Source of the DNA: Thermoleophilaceae bacterium
GTDB taxonomy: Bacteria > Actinomycetota > Thermoleophilia > Solirubrobacterales > Thermoleophilaceae
Direction of reading: 5' to 3'
Length of the DNA: 49,553 bases
Assembly: GCA_030447905.1 (NCBI GenBank)
Contig: JAUJNZ010000003.1
Coordinates: forward strand, 330,234-379,786
The notes under the pieces were generated by a model. It worked only from the letters and a program-made list of their open reading frames with translations, searched no databases and was not told the DNA's origin. This document shows, piece by piece, positions 39,800-49,168 of the stretch. Each line of letters opens with the position of its first letter. The stretch's first letter is position 1. Both the position numbers and the translations under genes were made by a program.

Positions 39800-40903
39800 T
39801 TAGCCCCACGATGTCCGCAGAAGTCGCCGAAGCGACTTCGCCCGCTTCCGTCCTACCGGCGCCGCCGCGGCACGCCCGGGGTCACCAACGATCTCGGCAA
39901 GCGCCTGGTGGAGAAGCGCCAGCTCCAGCGGGGAGGCGCGAGAGCTCCAGAGCTCGTCTAGGCGTGAGAGGTCTCCCGACTCTCCGGCGTGGACGCCCTG
40001 AATGAACGCATCGGTGTCCCACCCCAGCTCAGTGATGAGCTCGCGGTTTCCCGCCTCGTAGAGGTCGTGGGAGTACCGCGCGAGGATGCGGCGCGAGCAG
40101 CGCGCCTCTTCGGACTCATCCGCGTCGAGGCGCGCGGTGAGCTTCTTCACGCGCTGAAGGGCGCGGTTGTCGTGCGGGGACTCCCAGAGGAGGCCCGTGG
40201 GAGCTGCTCGGAGCGCCCGGACGACGTCGAGCGGCATACCCTGGTTCTCCCACGGCGAATCGGGGGCCACCGGCGCATCCGGTCCCCGCAGGAAGTGCCG
40301 ATCGAAGTCCGTTGCGACGTTCCCGTCGAGCAGGTCGCGGCGAAACGGCCTCGGCACGAAGCGGACGTCCGGGGCAAGTCGCCTGACGGTCCGGTACGTC
40401 TCCGGGTACCTGAGTTGCGGCTCTCGACTGGCGAGATAGGCTGACGGAAGGGAGCCGTACCGAAACCCCCACTGGCGCCATGCTGCCTCGAGGCTCGTGT
40501 TCTGCGGACGGACATAGTAGGCGACGTGGACCTCGTGTCGGGACGTCAGGTCCTGAAGCGCAGCGAGGAAGGCGGTATCCGGCCGCCAGAAGAACGGAGC
40601 GAACCCCTCGCTCGAGAGAACTACGGCCCCGTCCGACTCCGCCCGCTCGTCGAGGCTCGCCGCAAACGACTCGATGACCTCGCCGTGTTGCTCGTCAGCC
40701 GCGTCCGCAGCGAACAGGAGTGGGGCGGAGTTGGGCGATCCGCGGACGTAGGGAACGACGCTGACGACGGCGTTTCTGGCCTTTGCAACGCACAGACGGA
40801 TGCCGCTCTCGGTCCGGAGCTGGTGGGCATGCCGCGCGAGCCAGGCGCTGACCGAGGACGAGCCGGCCTTCGGCATACCCGCATGAATGACGATCTTCCC
40901 CAT
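39800..40903 (-). CDS. Sulfotransferase-like protein, copy 2 (intact)
   Basis: 367 residues, no frame break. PAPS loop HAGMPKAGSSSVSAWLARHA; VVLSSEGFAPFFWRPDTAF; YYVRPQNTSLEAAWRQWGFRY; FVPRPFRRDLLDGNVATDFD; C-terminal LEAGNREL-like helix. Roughly three quarters of residues match copy 1. Likely sulfates a sugar of the surface glycan; family assignment rests on the PAPS loop and general layout, acceptor unknown. Confidence 0.85.
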   Translation of the reverse strand: MGKIVIHAGMPKAGSSSVSAWLARHAHQLRTESGIRLCVAKARNAVVSVVPYVRGSPNSAPLLFAADAADEQHGEVIESFAASLDERAESDGAVVLSSEGFAPFFWRPDTAFLAALQDLTSRHEVHVAYYVRPQNTSLEAAWRQWGFRYGSLPSAYLASREPQLRYPETYRTVRRLAPDVRFVPRPFRRDLLDGNVATDFDRHFLRGPDAPVAPDSPWENQGMPLDVVRALRAAPTGLLWESPHDNRALQRVKKLTARLDADESEEARCSRRILARYSHDLYEAGNRELITELGWDTDAFIQGVHAGESGDLSRLDELWSSRASPLELALLHQALAEIVGDPGRAAAAPVGRKRAKSLRRLLRTSWG

Positions 40904-40915
40904 GCTGTCGCGGCG

Positions 40916-40921
40916 AGTCTA
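40916..40921 (-). promoter_or_regulatory. Candidate -10 box, sulfotransferase copy 2
   Basis: TAGACT 12 nt before the ATG at 40903, matching the box of copy 1. Confidence 0.4.
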
Positions 40922-40971
40922 GAGTTCCGTAAGCCAGAGGCATGATCGGCCGAGGTTGCAGCCGAGACGGC

Positions 40972-41384
40972 TCACGCCAGCTGCTCGGCGAGGCGGTCGA
41001 GCAAGCTCGCCAGCCCGGCCTCCGTCGCGCCCCGCATCCCGTCGGCCATCTGGATGGTCGTGTGGAAAACCATCACCGTCCGGTCGTCGCCGAGGTCGGT
41101 GAAGGTCACGGCAGTCACCGCGCCCGCGTGCGTGTCTTCCGGGGAGACTCCAGCAGCAACCGCTCCGGCGCGACCACCTCGCGGTACACCGCTGTCTGGT
41201 GGAGCTCCGAGCCGTTTTCGTCGTTGACGAGGCTCAGGCGGAATGTGCCGCCGGGCCTTACGTCCATAGTGATCGCCTCGAGCCGCGGGGTCAAGCCGGG
41301 CGGGCCCCACCATCGCGCGAGCTGCTCGGGCTCCGTCCATGCCCTCCACACCAGCTCGCGCGGGGCGTCGAGGACGCGGGTCAT
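40972..41384 (-). CDS. SRPBCC (AHSA1-like) protein, frameshifted
   Basis: Starts at the ATG of MTRVLDAPRELVWRAWTEPE with AGGAGA 5 nt before. WWGPPGLTPRLEAITMDVRPGG, then after YREVVAPERLLLESP one base is missing in the G4 run at 41141-41144; the rest (EDTHAGAVTAVTFTDLGDDR, then MADGMRGATEAGLASLLDRL) is the normal C-terminus. Restored 137 aa. Hydrophobic-cavity fold, ligand unknown. Start overlaps the stop of the ABC ATPase in its original frame (ATGA). Confidence 0.8.
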
Positions 41385-42222
41385 CGTAATCTCCTGGGCG
41401 CTGAACGCATCAGCCTTTGTTGGGCCTCTTCCGATCTCGCGCTGGTGCTGGTCGAGGCGTTCGTAGCTCCGCTCGAGGTACTCCTCCAGGACCTCCATGG
41501 TCTCGCCGTAGCGCCTGACACGTCCCCGTCCAGCCACAGCACCCTGGTCGCCATGCGGTTTATCAACCTCTCGCTGTGGCTCACCAGAACCAACGCCTCC
41601 GCCCGATCGGTGAGCTCTTCGAGCTTCTCCCGGCACTTGCGCTGGAAGCCGGCGTCGCCCACGCCCAGCACCTCATCGAGCAGCAGGATCTCCGGCTCGA
41701 GGTGCACCGCGACCGAGAACCCGAGCCGCGCGCGCATCCCCGTCGAGTACGTGAGGACCGGCGCCTCGACGAACTGGCCGAGCTCGGAGAACTCGATGAT
41801 CGCGTCGATCTCGCTCTCGATCTTCGCGCGCGAGAAGCCGAGGTAGGCGGCGTTGAGGTAGATGTTCTCCTTACCGGTTCGTTGTCGAAGCCGGTGCCGA
41901 GGGTGAGCAAGGTTGCCTCGCGCCCGAAGGTGGTCAACGCGCCTGCATCCGGAGGAAACACCCCTGCGATGACCTGAAGCAAGGTGCTCTTTCCCGATCC
42001 GTTCATGCCTACTACACCGAGCACCTCGCCGCGGCGCAGGGCGAACGTGACGCCCTCCAGCGCCCAGAACTCGTTGCGGCCGAGCGTGGCCGACCCGTCA
42101 CCGGCCGCGAGCTGGGCGAGGGTGTGGCGGAGGGTGCGCCGGCGCTTCAGCCGCAGGTCGTACTTGACGCCGAGGTCCTTGGCGACGACGGCGTAGTCTG
42201 TCAAGCCCTCGACGCTAGACAA
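41381..42222 (-). CDS. ABC transporter ATPase, polysaccharide exporter (Wzt/TagH type), frameshifted
   Basis: Energises glycan export with the permease upstream. Walker A VVGMNGSGKST, then LLTLGTGFDNE; a break near 41877; then ENIYLNAAYLGFSRAKIESE in a new frame, TYSTGMRARLGFSVAVHLEPE (signature region), Walker B ILLLDEVLGVGDAGF and the switch His in LVSHSERL. A second break near 41520 (after VLWLDGD) leads to RRYGETMEVLEEYLERSYER. The stop overlapping the next ATG is in the original frame, so a further indel probably lies between 41500 and 41390. TTG start overlapping the permease stop. Confidence 0.85.
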
Positions 42223-43071
42223 GCTTCGCGAACGACTTCTGCAAGCGCACGAAGAAGAGGTACCCGAGCACGAGCGCGACGATCGAGCCGCCGGCGACGA
42301 TCCCGAGCGGCGACCAGTCGGGCATCGAGTGCTCCATGACTATCGCTCGATAGGCGTCGAACAACGTAACGAACGGGTTCAGGTCGTACACGGGGCGGAA
42401 CTTGTCAGGCACAAACGACGCCGGATAGAGGGCTGGAGAGAGGAAGAAACCCATGCGAAAGACATAGTTCATGATCTTGGCTGCGTCGCGGAAGAAGACG
42501 TTCAGGGCGGAGATAAAAAAGGCGACCCCGGTCGTCAATGTAAGCTGCACGAGCGCGATCGGGACGACCAGTAGCGCGTACGCACTCGGATAGAACCCGA
42601 ACGGCACAGCCACGACGAGTAGGACGCCGAAGGCGAAGGCGAAGCGGGCGCCGGCGCCGATGACCTCCGAGAGAGGCAGGATGGTCTTCGGGAACCCGAC
42701 CTGGCGCATGGCCCGCTCCTTCTTCAGCGTCGCCGAGGTCGCGCCCCGCGTGGCCTTCACGAGCAGCTCCCACGAGATGATCGCGGTGAGGATGAAGACG
42801 GGGTAGTCCGGCCCCCTCGGCTGAGGATCACGCCTATGAAGACCACGTAGACCGCCATCTGGAGCAGCGGGTCCAGGACCCACCAGAAGAAGCCGAAGAC
42901 GGTGTTCGAGTTCTCGGTCCGCAGAGAAGAGGAGACGAGGAGACGCAGGAGGTGCCGGTAGCGAGCGGTGGCGTGCACCTCGCGCCGAGCGTCTCGCAAC
43001 AGCGACCGTTTCGGCGGCGCCAGGGAGGTCGAAAGGGACCGCAACCGGGGATCGGCTTGGGTGGCCGTCAT
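42215..43071 (-). CDS. ABC-2 type permease, polysaccharide exporter (Wzm/TagG type), frameshifted
   Basis: Six-helix permease. N-terminal part: RYRHLLRLLVSSSLRTENSN, VFGFFWWVLDPLLQMAVYVV, then GVILSRGG. One base is missing in the C5 run at 42812-42816; after it PDYPVFILTAIISWELLVKA, TLKKERAMRQVGFPKTILPL, VAFFISALNVFFRDAAKIMN, FFLSPALYPASFVPDKFRPV and YDLNPFVTLFDAYRAIVM follow, all typical of O-antigen/teichoic-acid exporters. Restored 285 aa. ATG overlaps the stop of the GT gene (ATGA). Confidence 0.87.
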
Positions 43072-44628
43072 CCGGCGAGCATAGCTCCGCGGGTGCCTCC
43101 CCAGGCCGCCGCGTCGCCGCTGAGATGCCGCTCAGGCGGCCGGTCTAGAGCGCGCTCGCCCTCCGACGGGCGGGGGCGGCGCAGGCGTTTTCTCAGCTCT
43201 GCGGAGTAGCGCCACGCGAACCCGCCGAGCAGGGCCTGCTCGCGCCCTAGGGTCTCCGTCCTTCCCGTCCAAGGCCGCAGCGAACGCAGGGCGAGCCACG
43301 CGATCAAGCGCTCGGGGCGGGTGAAGCGCCGCAGGGTCCGGCGCTTCGCCGCGGTCATGACCGCCCCACAGCGCATCTCCGCCACCTTTGTCGCAATGGC
43401 CGTGCCGCAGCAGTGGTGAAGTAAAGCCGACGCGTCCCGCGCGCAAGCCCCTCGGTGGCCAGCTGGGCGAGCCGGCCGCGTCCGCCCGTCCCGTCGCCGG
43501 CCGGCTCGGCGCCGCGAGGCACGCCTCGCAGCAGGCCGTTGCGCGCGCGTGCCCCAAGACCGCCTCCCCATGCTGCACGTAGTCGTACAGCGGCCGGTCG
43601 ACGTAGCCGACGTCGCCCAGTGCCATCGCCACCAGCGCGACCCAGTGGTCGTGGTAGCCGGCGCCGTAATGCGGTGGGAAGGGCAGCGCGTAGTCGAGTA
43701 CGTCGCGCGCGAACAGGGAGGCGGCGCCCGTGACGGTGTTGGCCAGAAGCAACGAGCCGAAGTTCGTGTGGTTGTTTCGGCGATAGGTCCAGTACGTGTC
43801 GGAGCGGACGCGGCCCGTGCGATCGACGATGCGCATGTCGCTGTAGACGAGCTTGGTCCCCGGCTCCATGCTCGACTCGAGCACCTCGAGCTTCTCGGGG
43901 TACCACCGATCGTCCTGGTCGCACATGGTGAGGGCTCGGCTTCTCGCGGGGCGAGCGCGAGCGCCCGCTCGAAGTTGGCGTAGAAGCCGAGCCGCTGGGC
44001 GCCGGGGGTCAGCGAGAAGCGCTCGTCGTCTGCGAGGACCTCGCCCATCTCAGCCAGGCGCGCCGACGAGGAGCCGTCGTCACCAATCACGCAAACCCAG
44101 TTCTCGTAGGTCTGTGTGCGGATCGACTCGATCTGACGCCTGAACAGGTCGAGCGGCGGCTCGTAGGTTGCCATGCAGATCGCCACAAGCGGCCTCCGTC
44201 TCCCCCCGACCGCGCCGCCCGTAACTCCCGCCGCCCGGCTTCGCGGAGGGGACGCGGGGTCGCCGACCTCCACGGAGGGGTGGAGCCTCGACGATTCCCA
44301 GCTGCCCGATGGCTTCTTCCCCGCGAGCCGTCCGGGCGCGCAGGCGAAGCTGCGCGTGCCGTGCCCGCGAGACCGCCTCGAAGGGACGATCGCCCACCAG
44401 TAGTCGCTGCCCTTGAACCCCCGCGGGCGCCGGCATTCCCGTGGCGAGCACGCGGTGGCTGCTCCCGTCGACGTACACCCGCAGATCCTCGAGGGGGCCG
44501 TCGGGATGCGAGCAGAGGCCGTCCAGGAAGATCGCCGTGCCGCCGCCGACCGGTATCCGCTCGGGGATCGGACGGATCGTGCTGACGCGAAAACAGCCTT
44601 CCACCGCACCTACCGAGCCGTCACCCAT
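43068..44628 (-). CDS. GT2 glycosyltransferase with N-terminal beta domain, several frameshifts
   Basis: N-terminal part (PERIPVGGGTAIFLDGLCSH, VYVDGSSHRVLATGMPAP, GSDYWWAIVPFEA) is a beta-sandwich-like domain also hinted in 46804-48864. Then a GT2 domain: VAICMATYEPPLDLFRRQIE, VCVIGDDGSS, then CDQDDRWYPEKLEVLESSM, TKLVYSDMRIVDRTG, and HYGAGYHDHWVALVAMALGD. C-terminal ERLIAWLALRSLRPW. At least five frame changes are needed (near 44422 in a G/C run, 44385, ~44250, ~43935, ~43560-43450). The stop overlaps the permease start, which fixes the last frame. TAGTCT lies 10 nt before the ATG. Confidence 0.75.
43078..43083 (-). promoter_or_regulatory. Candidate -10 box, permease gene
   Basis: TATGCT exactly 6 nt before the permease ATG. 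It lies inside the end of the GT gene, so it would be an internal promoter. Confidence 0.35.
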
Positions 44629-44638
44629 CGCCCGGCCG

Positions 44639-44644
44639 AGACTA
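44639..44644 (-). promoter_or_regulatory. Candidate -10 box of the GT2-exporter operon
   Basis: TAGTCT, 10 nt before the ATG at 44628, in the 72-bp region shared with the divergent methyltransferase promoter. Confidence 0.45.
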
Positions 44645-44688
44645 GCCGAGAAGCCGGTGGCCGAGGCTCCATGGCGCCAGCGTCCGGG

Positions 44689-44694
44689 TAGAGT
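44689..44694 (+). promoter_or_regulatory. Candidate -10 box, leaderless methyltransferase start
   Basis: TAGAGT exactly 6 nt before the ATG at 44701, no ribosome binding site. Confidence 0.5.
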
Positions 44695-44700
44695 GGCCTG

Positions 44701-45662
44701 ATGGACGCCACGGAGCTAGCGGGATTCAGCGGTCGCTCGGCCGAGCGGTTCGTTCCGGAGCTCATGGAGGGCCAGTTCATCGAGGCCCAGCACATCGGTC
44801 GCTACCTTTGGGCCCTCCTCAGCAGCAAGGGGCCGTCGTGTGCTCGACGCGGGATGCGGAGTCGCCTACGGCTCGACCATGCTGGCCGACGCGGGGGCTC
44901 GCAGTGTCGTCGGCGTCGACCTGGCCGAGGACGTGCTCGAGACGGTACGCGAGCGAGTCCCTCCGAACGTGCGCCTCGAACGGGCCGACCTGCGCGACCT
45001 CCCGTTCGAGGACGGCTCGTTCGAGGCTCGTGGTGTGCTTCGAGGTGATCGAGCACATCACGGCCCAGCGGGAGGTCGTCCGGGAGTTTGCGCGCGTCTT
45101 GAGTCCGGACGGGATCCTGCTCGCCTCGACCCCGAACCGGGCGGTCTCCGCCGGAAACAACCCCACCACCTGCGCGAGCTGCTGCCCGAGGAGCTCGAGG
45201 GCCTGCTCGGCGAGCACTTCGCGAACGTCGAGTTCTTCCGTCAGGACTCCTGGTACTCCTCTGCGATCTTCACCGACACCGAATTCATGTCGAAAGGCCG
45301 GTCGGCGAGCGACTCCTGGCCGGTGGGGAAGATCGCGGCACGCGACCCCGGCACGGAGGAGTTCACGATCGCCGCCGGGGAGCCACACTGCGCTCCCCGA
45401 GCTCGGCGGAGCGATCGTGCTTTCGAAGGACAGGACGCGCGAGCTGGTGCAGCGTCTCACCCACCACGCCGAGCTGGCACGCGAGCGACAGGAGAAGCTG
45501 AGAGAAACCGGTAAGGCTCTCAAGGAAGCGAGGAGTGAGCGAGACCAGCTCGCCGCGGCCCTCGCGAAGTCGCTCGAGCAACGCCTGCGTAGGGGTATCC
45601 GCCACCCGGTGGCCACGCTGCGCTCCGCACGCCGGCGCATCCGGCGGCCCGCGAGTCGGTGA
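44701..45662 (+). CDS. Class I SAM methyltransferase with C-terminal coiled coil, four frameshifts
   Basis: Pieces in order: FSGRSAERFVPELMEGQFIE and AQHIGRYLWALLSSKG; break ~44838; VLDAGCGVAYGSTMLADAG (motif I), VVGVDLAEDVLETVRE, RADLRDLPFEDGSF; break ~45025 (extra G); VVCFEVIEHITAQREVVREF, LSPDGILLASTPNR; break at the C4 run 45161-45164; HHLRELLPEELEGLLGEHFA; break ~45390; LGGAIVLSKDRTRELVQRL and a charged coiled coil ending in RGIRHPVATLRSARRR. All pieces are collinear, ~320 aa restored. Confidence 0.8.
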
Positions 45663-45663
45663 G

Positions 45664-46736
45664 CTAGCGGGGATCGGCGCGTTCGAGCGGCGCCGTAGGC
45701 CTACATCTCCCGTGCCACGCGCACGCACGCGACCGCGCAGAGTGCTGCCCACCCGGCGCAGCGGCGCGGTCACCCCGCCAGCTCCGGCTCTGCGTAACCC
45801 TGGCGTGCTCGCGCTTGAGTGCGGCCAGTTGCCTTCGCGCATCCTTCAAGCTCACCAAGGGTGGTGTCCGGGGGCCGCGCGACTTCGCCGAGTCGTCGGG
45901 TCAGGTCCCGTGCGATGCGCCGCTGGTCGGCTGCCTCGGCGTACAGCTGACGGCCTTGGTGGATGGCGGCCGACAGCTCGCGGGGCTCATCAGGCTCGGT
46001 ACGGTCCAAGTCCTCGGAAGTCAGCGTGACGTCGCGGCGGCGCATGACCACGAGGCCTTGCTGATCGAGAGCTTCCTCCTCGATCGAGACGATCTCGAAC
46101 GCACGGCCCCAGTGCGCCCTCAGCCACCACTCGGAGTGGAAGACGAACGGGCCGCCCCAATCCCAGTCCAGGCCGGCGTTGATGACGTTCATCCCTACTC
46201 GCCTGTCGTCCCAGGGCTCGCCGAGTATCCAGCTCTGGCGCTGTCCGAGATACGAAGCCATCAGGATGCCCCCGGGCCTGAGCAGGCGGTGCAGCTCGAT
46301 CATCCAGCGGCTCCACGTCTCGTGGACGAGGTGGGTGAAGACGGAGGTGGCCCAGATCAGGTCGAAGGACGCGTTCGGCCGCTCGAGCGGCGGCACCTCG
46401 CGCGACAGGAACAGCCTGAACGGCGGTGACAGATGCTCGGTCGCCCAGGCGATCGCTGGCTCGTCAATGTCGCAGCCGTGGAACTCGCAGCGGTCGGCCT
46501 GGGGGCGAAGTGCCGCAGACCCGGCCCGCGCCGCAGCCGAAGTCGAGCGCGCTACGCCCCTCCCAGCTCCAGTCGGCGGGGAGGCGGGAGACGATCGCAT
46601 TCCGACACAGCCGTCCGATCCCCTCGTAGTCGCCGTAGGGGTCCGTGGGGTCGAGAGCGCCGGCGCGTGCGGCGATGGCGAGCGGCGGGAGCGGCAGGTC
46701 AGCGCCCGGCGCCTTCGTCTCGCTCGGGGCGGTCAC
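45664..46736 (-). CDS. Class I SAM methyltransferase with coiled-coil tail, several frameshifts
   Basis: GTG start giving VTAPSETKAPGADLPL; SALDFGCGAGRV is motif I. Two missing bases near 46519 and in the G5 run 46501-46505 restore VLRHFAPQADRCEFHGCDID. Then FDLIWATSVFTHLVHETWSR, LHRLLRPGGILMASYLG and WWLRAHWGRAFEIVSIEEEA. The tail changes frame again near 45860 (VSLKDARRQLAALKREHARV, TQSRSWR) and ~45790 (VTAPLRRVG); SRSWRxTAPLR is a common C-terminal end in glycan-locus proteins. The end is uncertain (45664 or 45770). Converges on the previous gene. Confidence 0.75.
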
Positions 46737-46742
46737 AGCGCG

Positions 46743-46748
46743 ACTATA
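46743..46748 (-). promoter_or_regulatory. Candidate -10 box, leaderless methyltransferase start
   Basis: TATAGT exactly 6 nt before the GTG at 46736, no ribosome binding site. Confidence 0.5.
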
Positions 46749-46788
46749 GCGGTGGCCATGAGGGGCATCGAGGCCATACCGACCCCTA

Positions 46789-46794
46789 TAGGCT
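46789..46794 (+). promoter_or_regulatory. Candidate -10 box before the GT2 gene
   Basis: TAGGCT 9 nt before the ATG at 46804 (TATAGG overlaps it). Confidence 0.4.
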
Positions 46795-46803
46795 TGCGCG
46801 TGG

Positions 46804-48864
46804 ATGGACTTAATCCGCGAGGATCCCGACCCGCGCACCTGGCCCGAGCGGGCCGCCGAGCGGGGGAGGGCGTTGAAGCCGGCGGGTGGCGCGCCTCGCC
46901 TCCATTGCTCCTTACCCCGGTGGCACGGCGCCGAGGCCTTCGCGAGGACCCTGGTGGTCCAAGGTTGGGCGCTCGCGGAGAGCGGGACGGCCCGGGTCAC
47001 GGTCACGGTCGACGGCGGGGATCCGTATCCGGTTAAGGCGGGAATCCGGCGCTCAGGCGCCGACGAGCTCAGCCCGCGGGAGGAGTGGAGCGGCTGGGCC
47101 GTGGTCATCGACGCCGAGGAGTGTTCCGCGGGCCCCCACGTCATCACCGTAACGGCCCGCGACGATCGCGGGCGGGCAACCAGCGTGCAGCGCTTCGTGC
47201 ACCACGATCCCGAAGGCGTTTATAGGAGCTGGCGGGCACGCCGCGATCCGGCACGGTGGCGGGCGTTTGCAAAGGAGGCCATGGTCGACAAGGCACTCCC
47301 TCGCATCGCGGTGCTGATCGACCGCGGTGATGAGGGGACGGCCCGGACGGCGGAGAACCGTGGCCCCGCCCACGACTTGCCCTCGGCTCACGACTTGCTC
47401 GAAGTCGAACTCCACGCGATCAGCGGGACCGCGGAGGCGCTCGAGCGGCTGCTCGCGGGCGAGTCCGACTACGGCGTGCTCGTGCGCGCGCGCGACGTCC
47501 TCGAGCCGGACGCGCTGCTCGCGGTCGCGGTCACCGCCGCGGTCACCGGATACCCGGACGTCATCTACGCCGACCACGACCTGACCGACGGGCTGGGTCG
47601 GCGCAGGTCGCCGCGGTTCAAGCCCCAGTGGTCGCCCGAGCTGCTGCTCTCGACCGACTACGTCGGGCCGTTCGTGGCACTCGGGCGGGATGCCGCCCGC
47701 GCGGCGCTGGATGCCGAGGGCGTCCCTCCCTCGTGCGTTTACGACCTTCTCCTGCGTCTGCTCGACGCCGATGTGCACGTCGAGCGGGTGCCGGACGTCC
47801 TCGTGGGCTTGGCCGACCCCGCTCCACCCGACGACGAGCACGAAGCTGAGCTGGTCCGGACCGCCGTTCGACGCCGGGGCTCGTCGGGAAATGTGCGCCC
47901 GCTCGGGCCCGGCCGGCGGAGCGTCATCTGGGAGCCGACGGGGCGGCCGAAGGTATCCGCGGTCGTAACGACCGGCGTGCGTGAGGACCTGCTGGTCAAG
48001 CTGCTCGCCTCCGTGCGTGAGCACACGAGCTACGAGCATCTCGAGATCGTGGTGGTCAACTCGGGCGAGGGCGAGCTCGAGCTCGCCCGCCGGTGGCTCG
48101 ACGAGCTCGAGCATCGGATCGTTCGCGCGCCCCGGCCGTTCAACTACTCCGCGGCCAACAACCTCGGCGCGGGGGCGGCGACCGGGGACTACCTTCTGTT
48201 CCTCAACGACGACGTCGAGATCCTCACCCCTCGCTGGATCGAGCGGCTGGTCGGCCAGGTGCAGCAGCCCGGCGTCGGAAAGGTGGGAGTCAAGCTTGCC
48301 TATCCCGGCGGTCACGTCGAGCACGCCGGCGTCCTGCTCAGCTCGCTCACCGACGTACCTCGAACCCAACTCCACCTCCACCCGCCGGAAACGGCCGGCA
48401 GCGAGCACCTGCTCGAGCTCACCCGCAACAGCGCCGCCGTTGGAACCGCCTGCGCGATGCTGCCGGCGGGACTCTTCTGGGACCTCGGCGGCTTTGACGA
48501 GGACCTTGTCATGGCGCTCAACGACGTCGACCTATCGCTGCGCGTGTGGAACGCCGGGCGCCGAGTGGTGTGGACTCCGGAGGTCGTGCTCACCCACCAT
48601 CGTGGTGCGTCGCGGGGCAGCGACCGCTGGCTGGCCGACGTCGAGCGGTTCAAGCAGCGCTGGGAGCCACTCCTGCGCAGCGGCGACCCCTTCTTCAACC
48701 CGAACCTGAAGGTCGTGCCCGAACACGAGATCGCCGATGCCCCGCCCGACCTCGAGCAGCTCCGGCGCTCGCTCGAACGCTCGCCGGGAAGGCCCCCGTG
48801 GCGTCCGACCCCGACTTCGACGCCGGTCGCGCGACCGCCGGTGCCGGCACTGACGAGGAGCTGA
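46804..48864 (+). CDS. GT2 glycosyltransferase with N-terminal beta domain and two GT-A-like parts
   Basis: 686 residues, intact. Residues ~30-130 form a beta-rich domain (LVVQGWALAESGTARVTVTV, WSGWAVVIDAEECSAGPHVI). ~165-330 is a degenerate GT-A half (VIYADHDLTDGLGRRRSPRF, FKPQWSPELLLSTDYVGPFV). ~380-640 is the active GT2: [60 protein letters not shown], and GGFDEDLVMALNDVDLSLRV with the ND acid pair, then LTHHRGASRG. Typical of rhamnosyl/galactosyl-type transferases, sugar unknown. Pro-rich tail. Confidence 0.88.
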   Translation: MDLIREDPDPRTWPERAAERGRALKPAGGAPRLHCSLPRWHGAEAFARTLVVQGWALAESGTARVTVTVDGGDPYPVKAGIRRSGADELSPREEWSGWAVVIDAEECSAGPHVITVTARDDRGRATSVQRFVHHDPEGVYRSWRARRDPARWRAFAKEAMVDKALPRIAVLIDRGDEGTARTAENRGPAHDLPSAHDLLEVELHAISGTAEALERLLAGESDYGVLVRARDVLEPDALLAVAVTAAVTGYPDVIYADHDLTDGLGRRRSPRFKPQWSPELLLSTDYVGPFVALGRDAARAALDAEGVPPSCVYDLLLRLLDADVHVERVPDVLVGLADPAPPDDEHEAELVRTAVRRRGSSGNVRPLGPGRRSVIWEPTGRPKVSAVVTTGVREDLLVKLLASVREHTSYEHLEIVVVNSGEGELELARRWLDELEHRIVRAPRPFNYSAANNLGAGAATGDYLLFLNDDVEILTPRWIERLVGQVQQPGVGKVGVKLAYPGGHVEHAGVLLSSLTDVPRTQLHLHPPETAGSEHLLELTRNSAAVGTACAMLPAGLFWDLGGFDEDLVMALNDVDLSLRVWNAGRRVVWTPEVVLTHHRGASRGSDRWLADVERFKQRWEPLLRSGDPFFNPNLKVVPEHEIADAPPDLEQLRRSLERSPGRPPWRPTPTSTPVARPPVPALTRS

Positions 48865-48880
48865 GCGGCTAGCCTCTCAG
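48861..48880 (+). other. Hairpin at the end of the GT2 gene
   Basis: CTGAG-C-GG-CTAG-CC-T-CTCAG can fold into a 7-bp stem with one mismatch and overlaps the stop codon. No T tract follows, so a simple intrinsic terminator is not supported. Confidence 0.35.
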
Positions 48881-49153
48881 TTCCTCGAGCACAGAGAGCG
48901 TAGGAACCACATTGGTGGCTTGGCGCTGATCGCGAGCACTCGGCGCCGAGCAGCGTTGGTATAGCCCACAAGGGAAGACTTGGTGGGGTCCACGCTCGGC
49001 AGCCGCACGGCGAGCCGGCGAGTGGCTCGGGCTTGGGGTGGTCGTTCTGGCGCGACGTGGGCGGCGATCCCGCCTTCGTAGGAAGGAAGGCCCTGACAGA
49101 GCCAAACGCGGATGCCCCAAGGCGCGTGGCGCGAATCCGCCCTCGGCACGGTC
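48881..49153. other. Intergenic stretch without a convincing gene
   Basis: About 300 bp between the GT2 stop and the nucleotidyltransferase. A 90-codon minus-strand frame (48877-49149) shows no recognisable domain or start signal. The right end holds the promoter of the next gene. Confidence 0.5.
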
Positions 49154-49159
49154 TAGTCT
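49154..49159 (+). promoter_or_regulatory. Candidate -10 box of the nucleotidyltransferase gene
   Basis: TAGTCT, 9 nt before the ATG, no ribosome binding site. Confidence 0.5.
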
Positions 49160-49168
49160 GCTCGCCCG

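Noticed and set aside
36640-41000. Transposon or insertion sequence around the duplicated sulfotransferases
   Set aside because: No transposase frame, no terminal inverted repeats or target duplication seen.
48861-48880. Intrinsic terminator
   Set aside because: Hairpin is short with a mismatch and no T tract follows.
48877-49149. 90-codon minus-strand frame in the intergenic stretch
   Set aside because: No recognisable motif, no start signal, and the plus-strand gene's promoter overlaps it.
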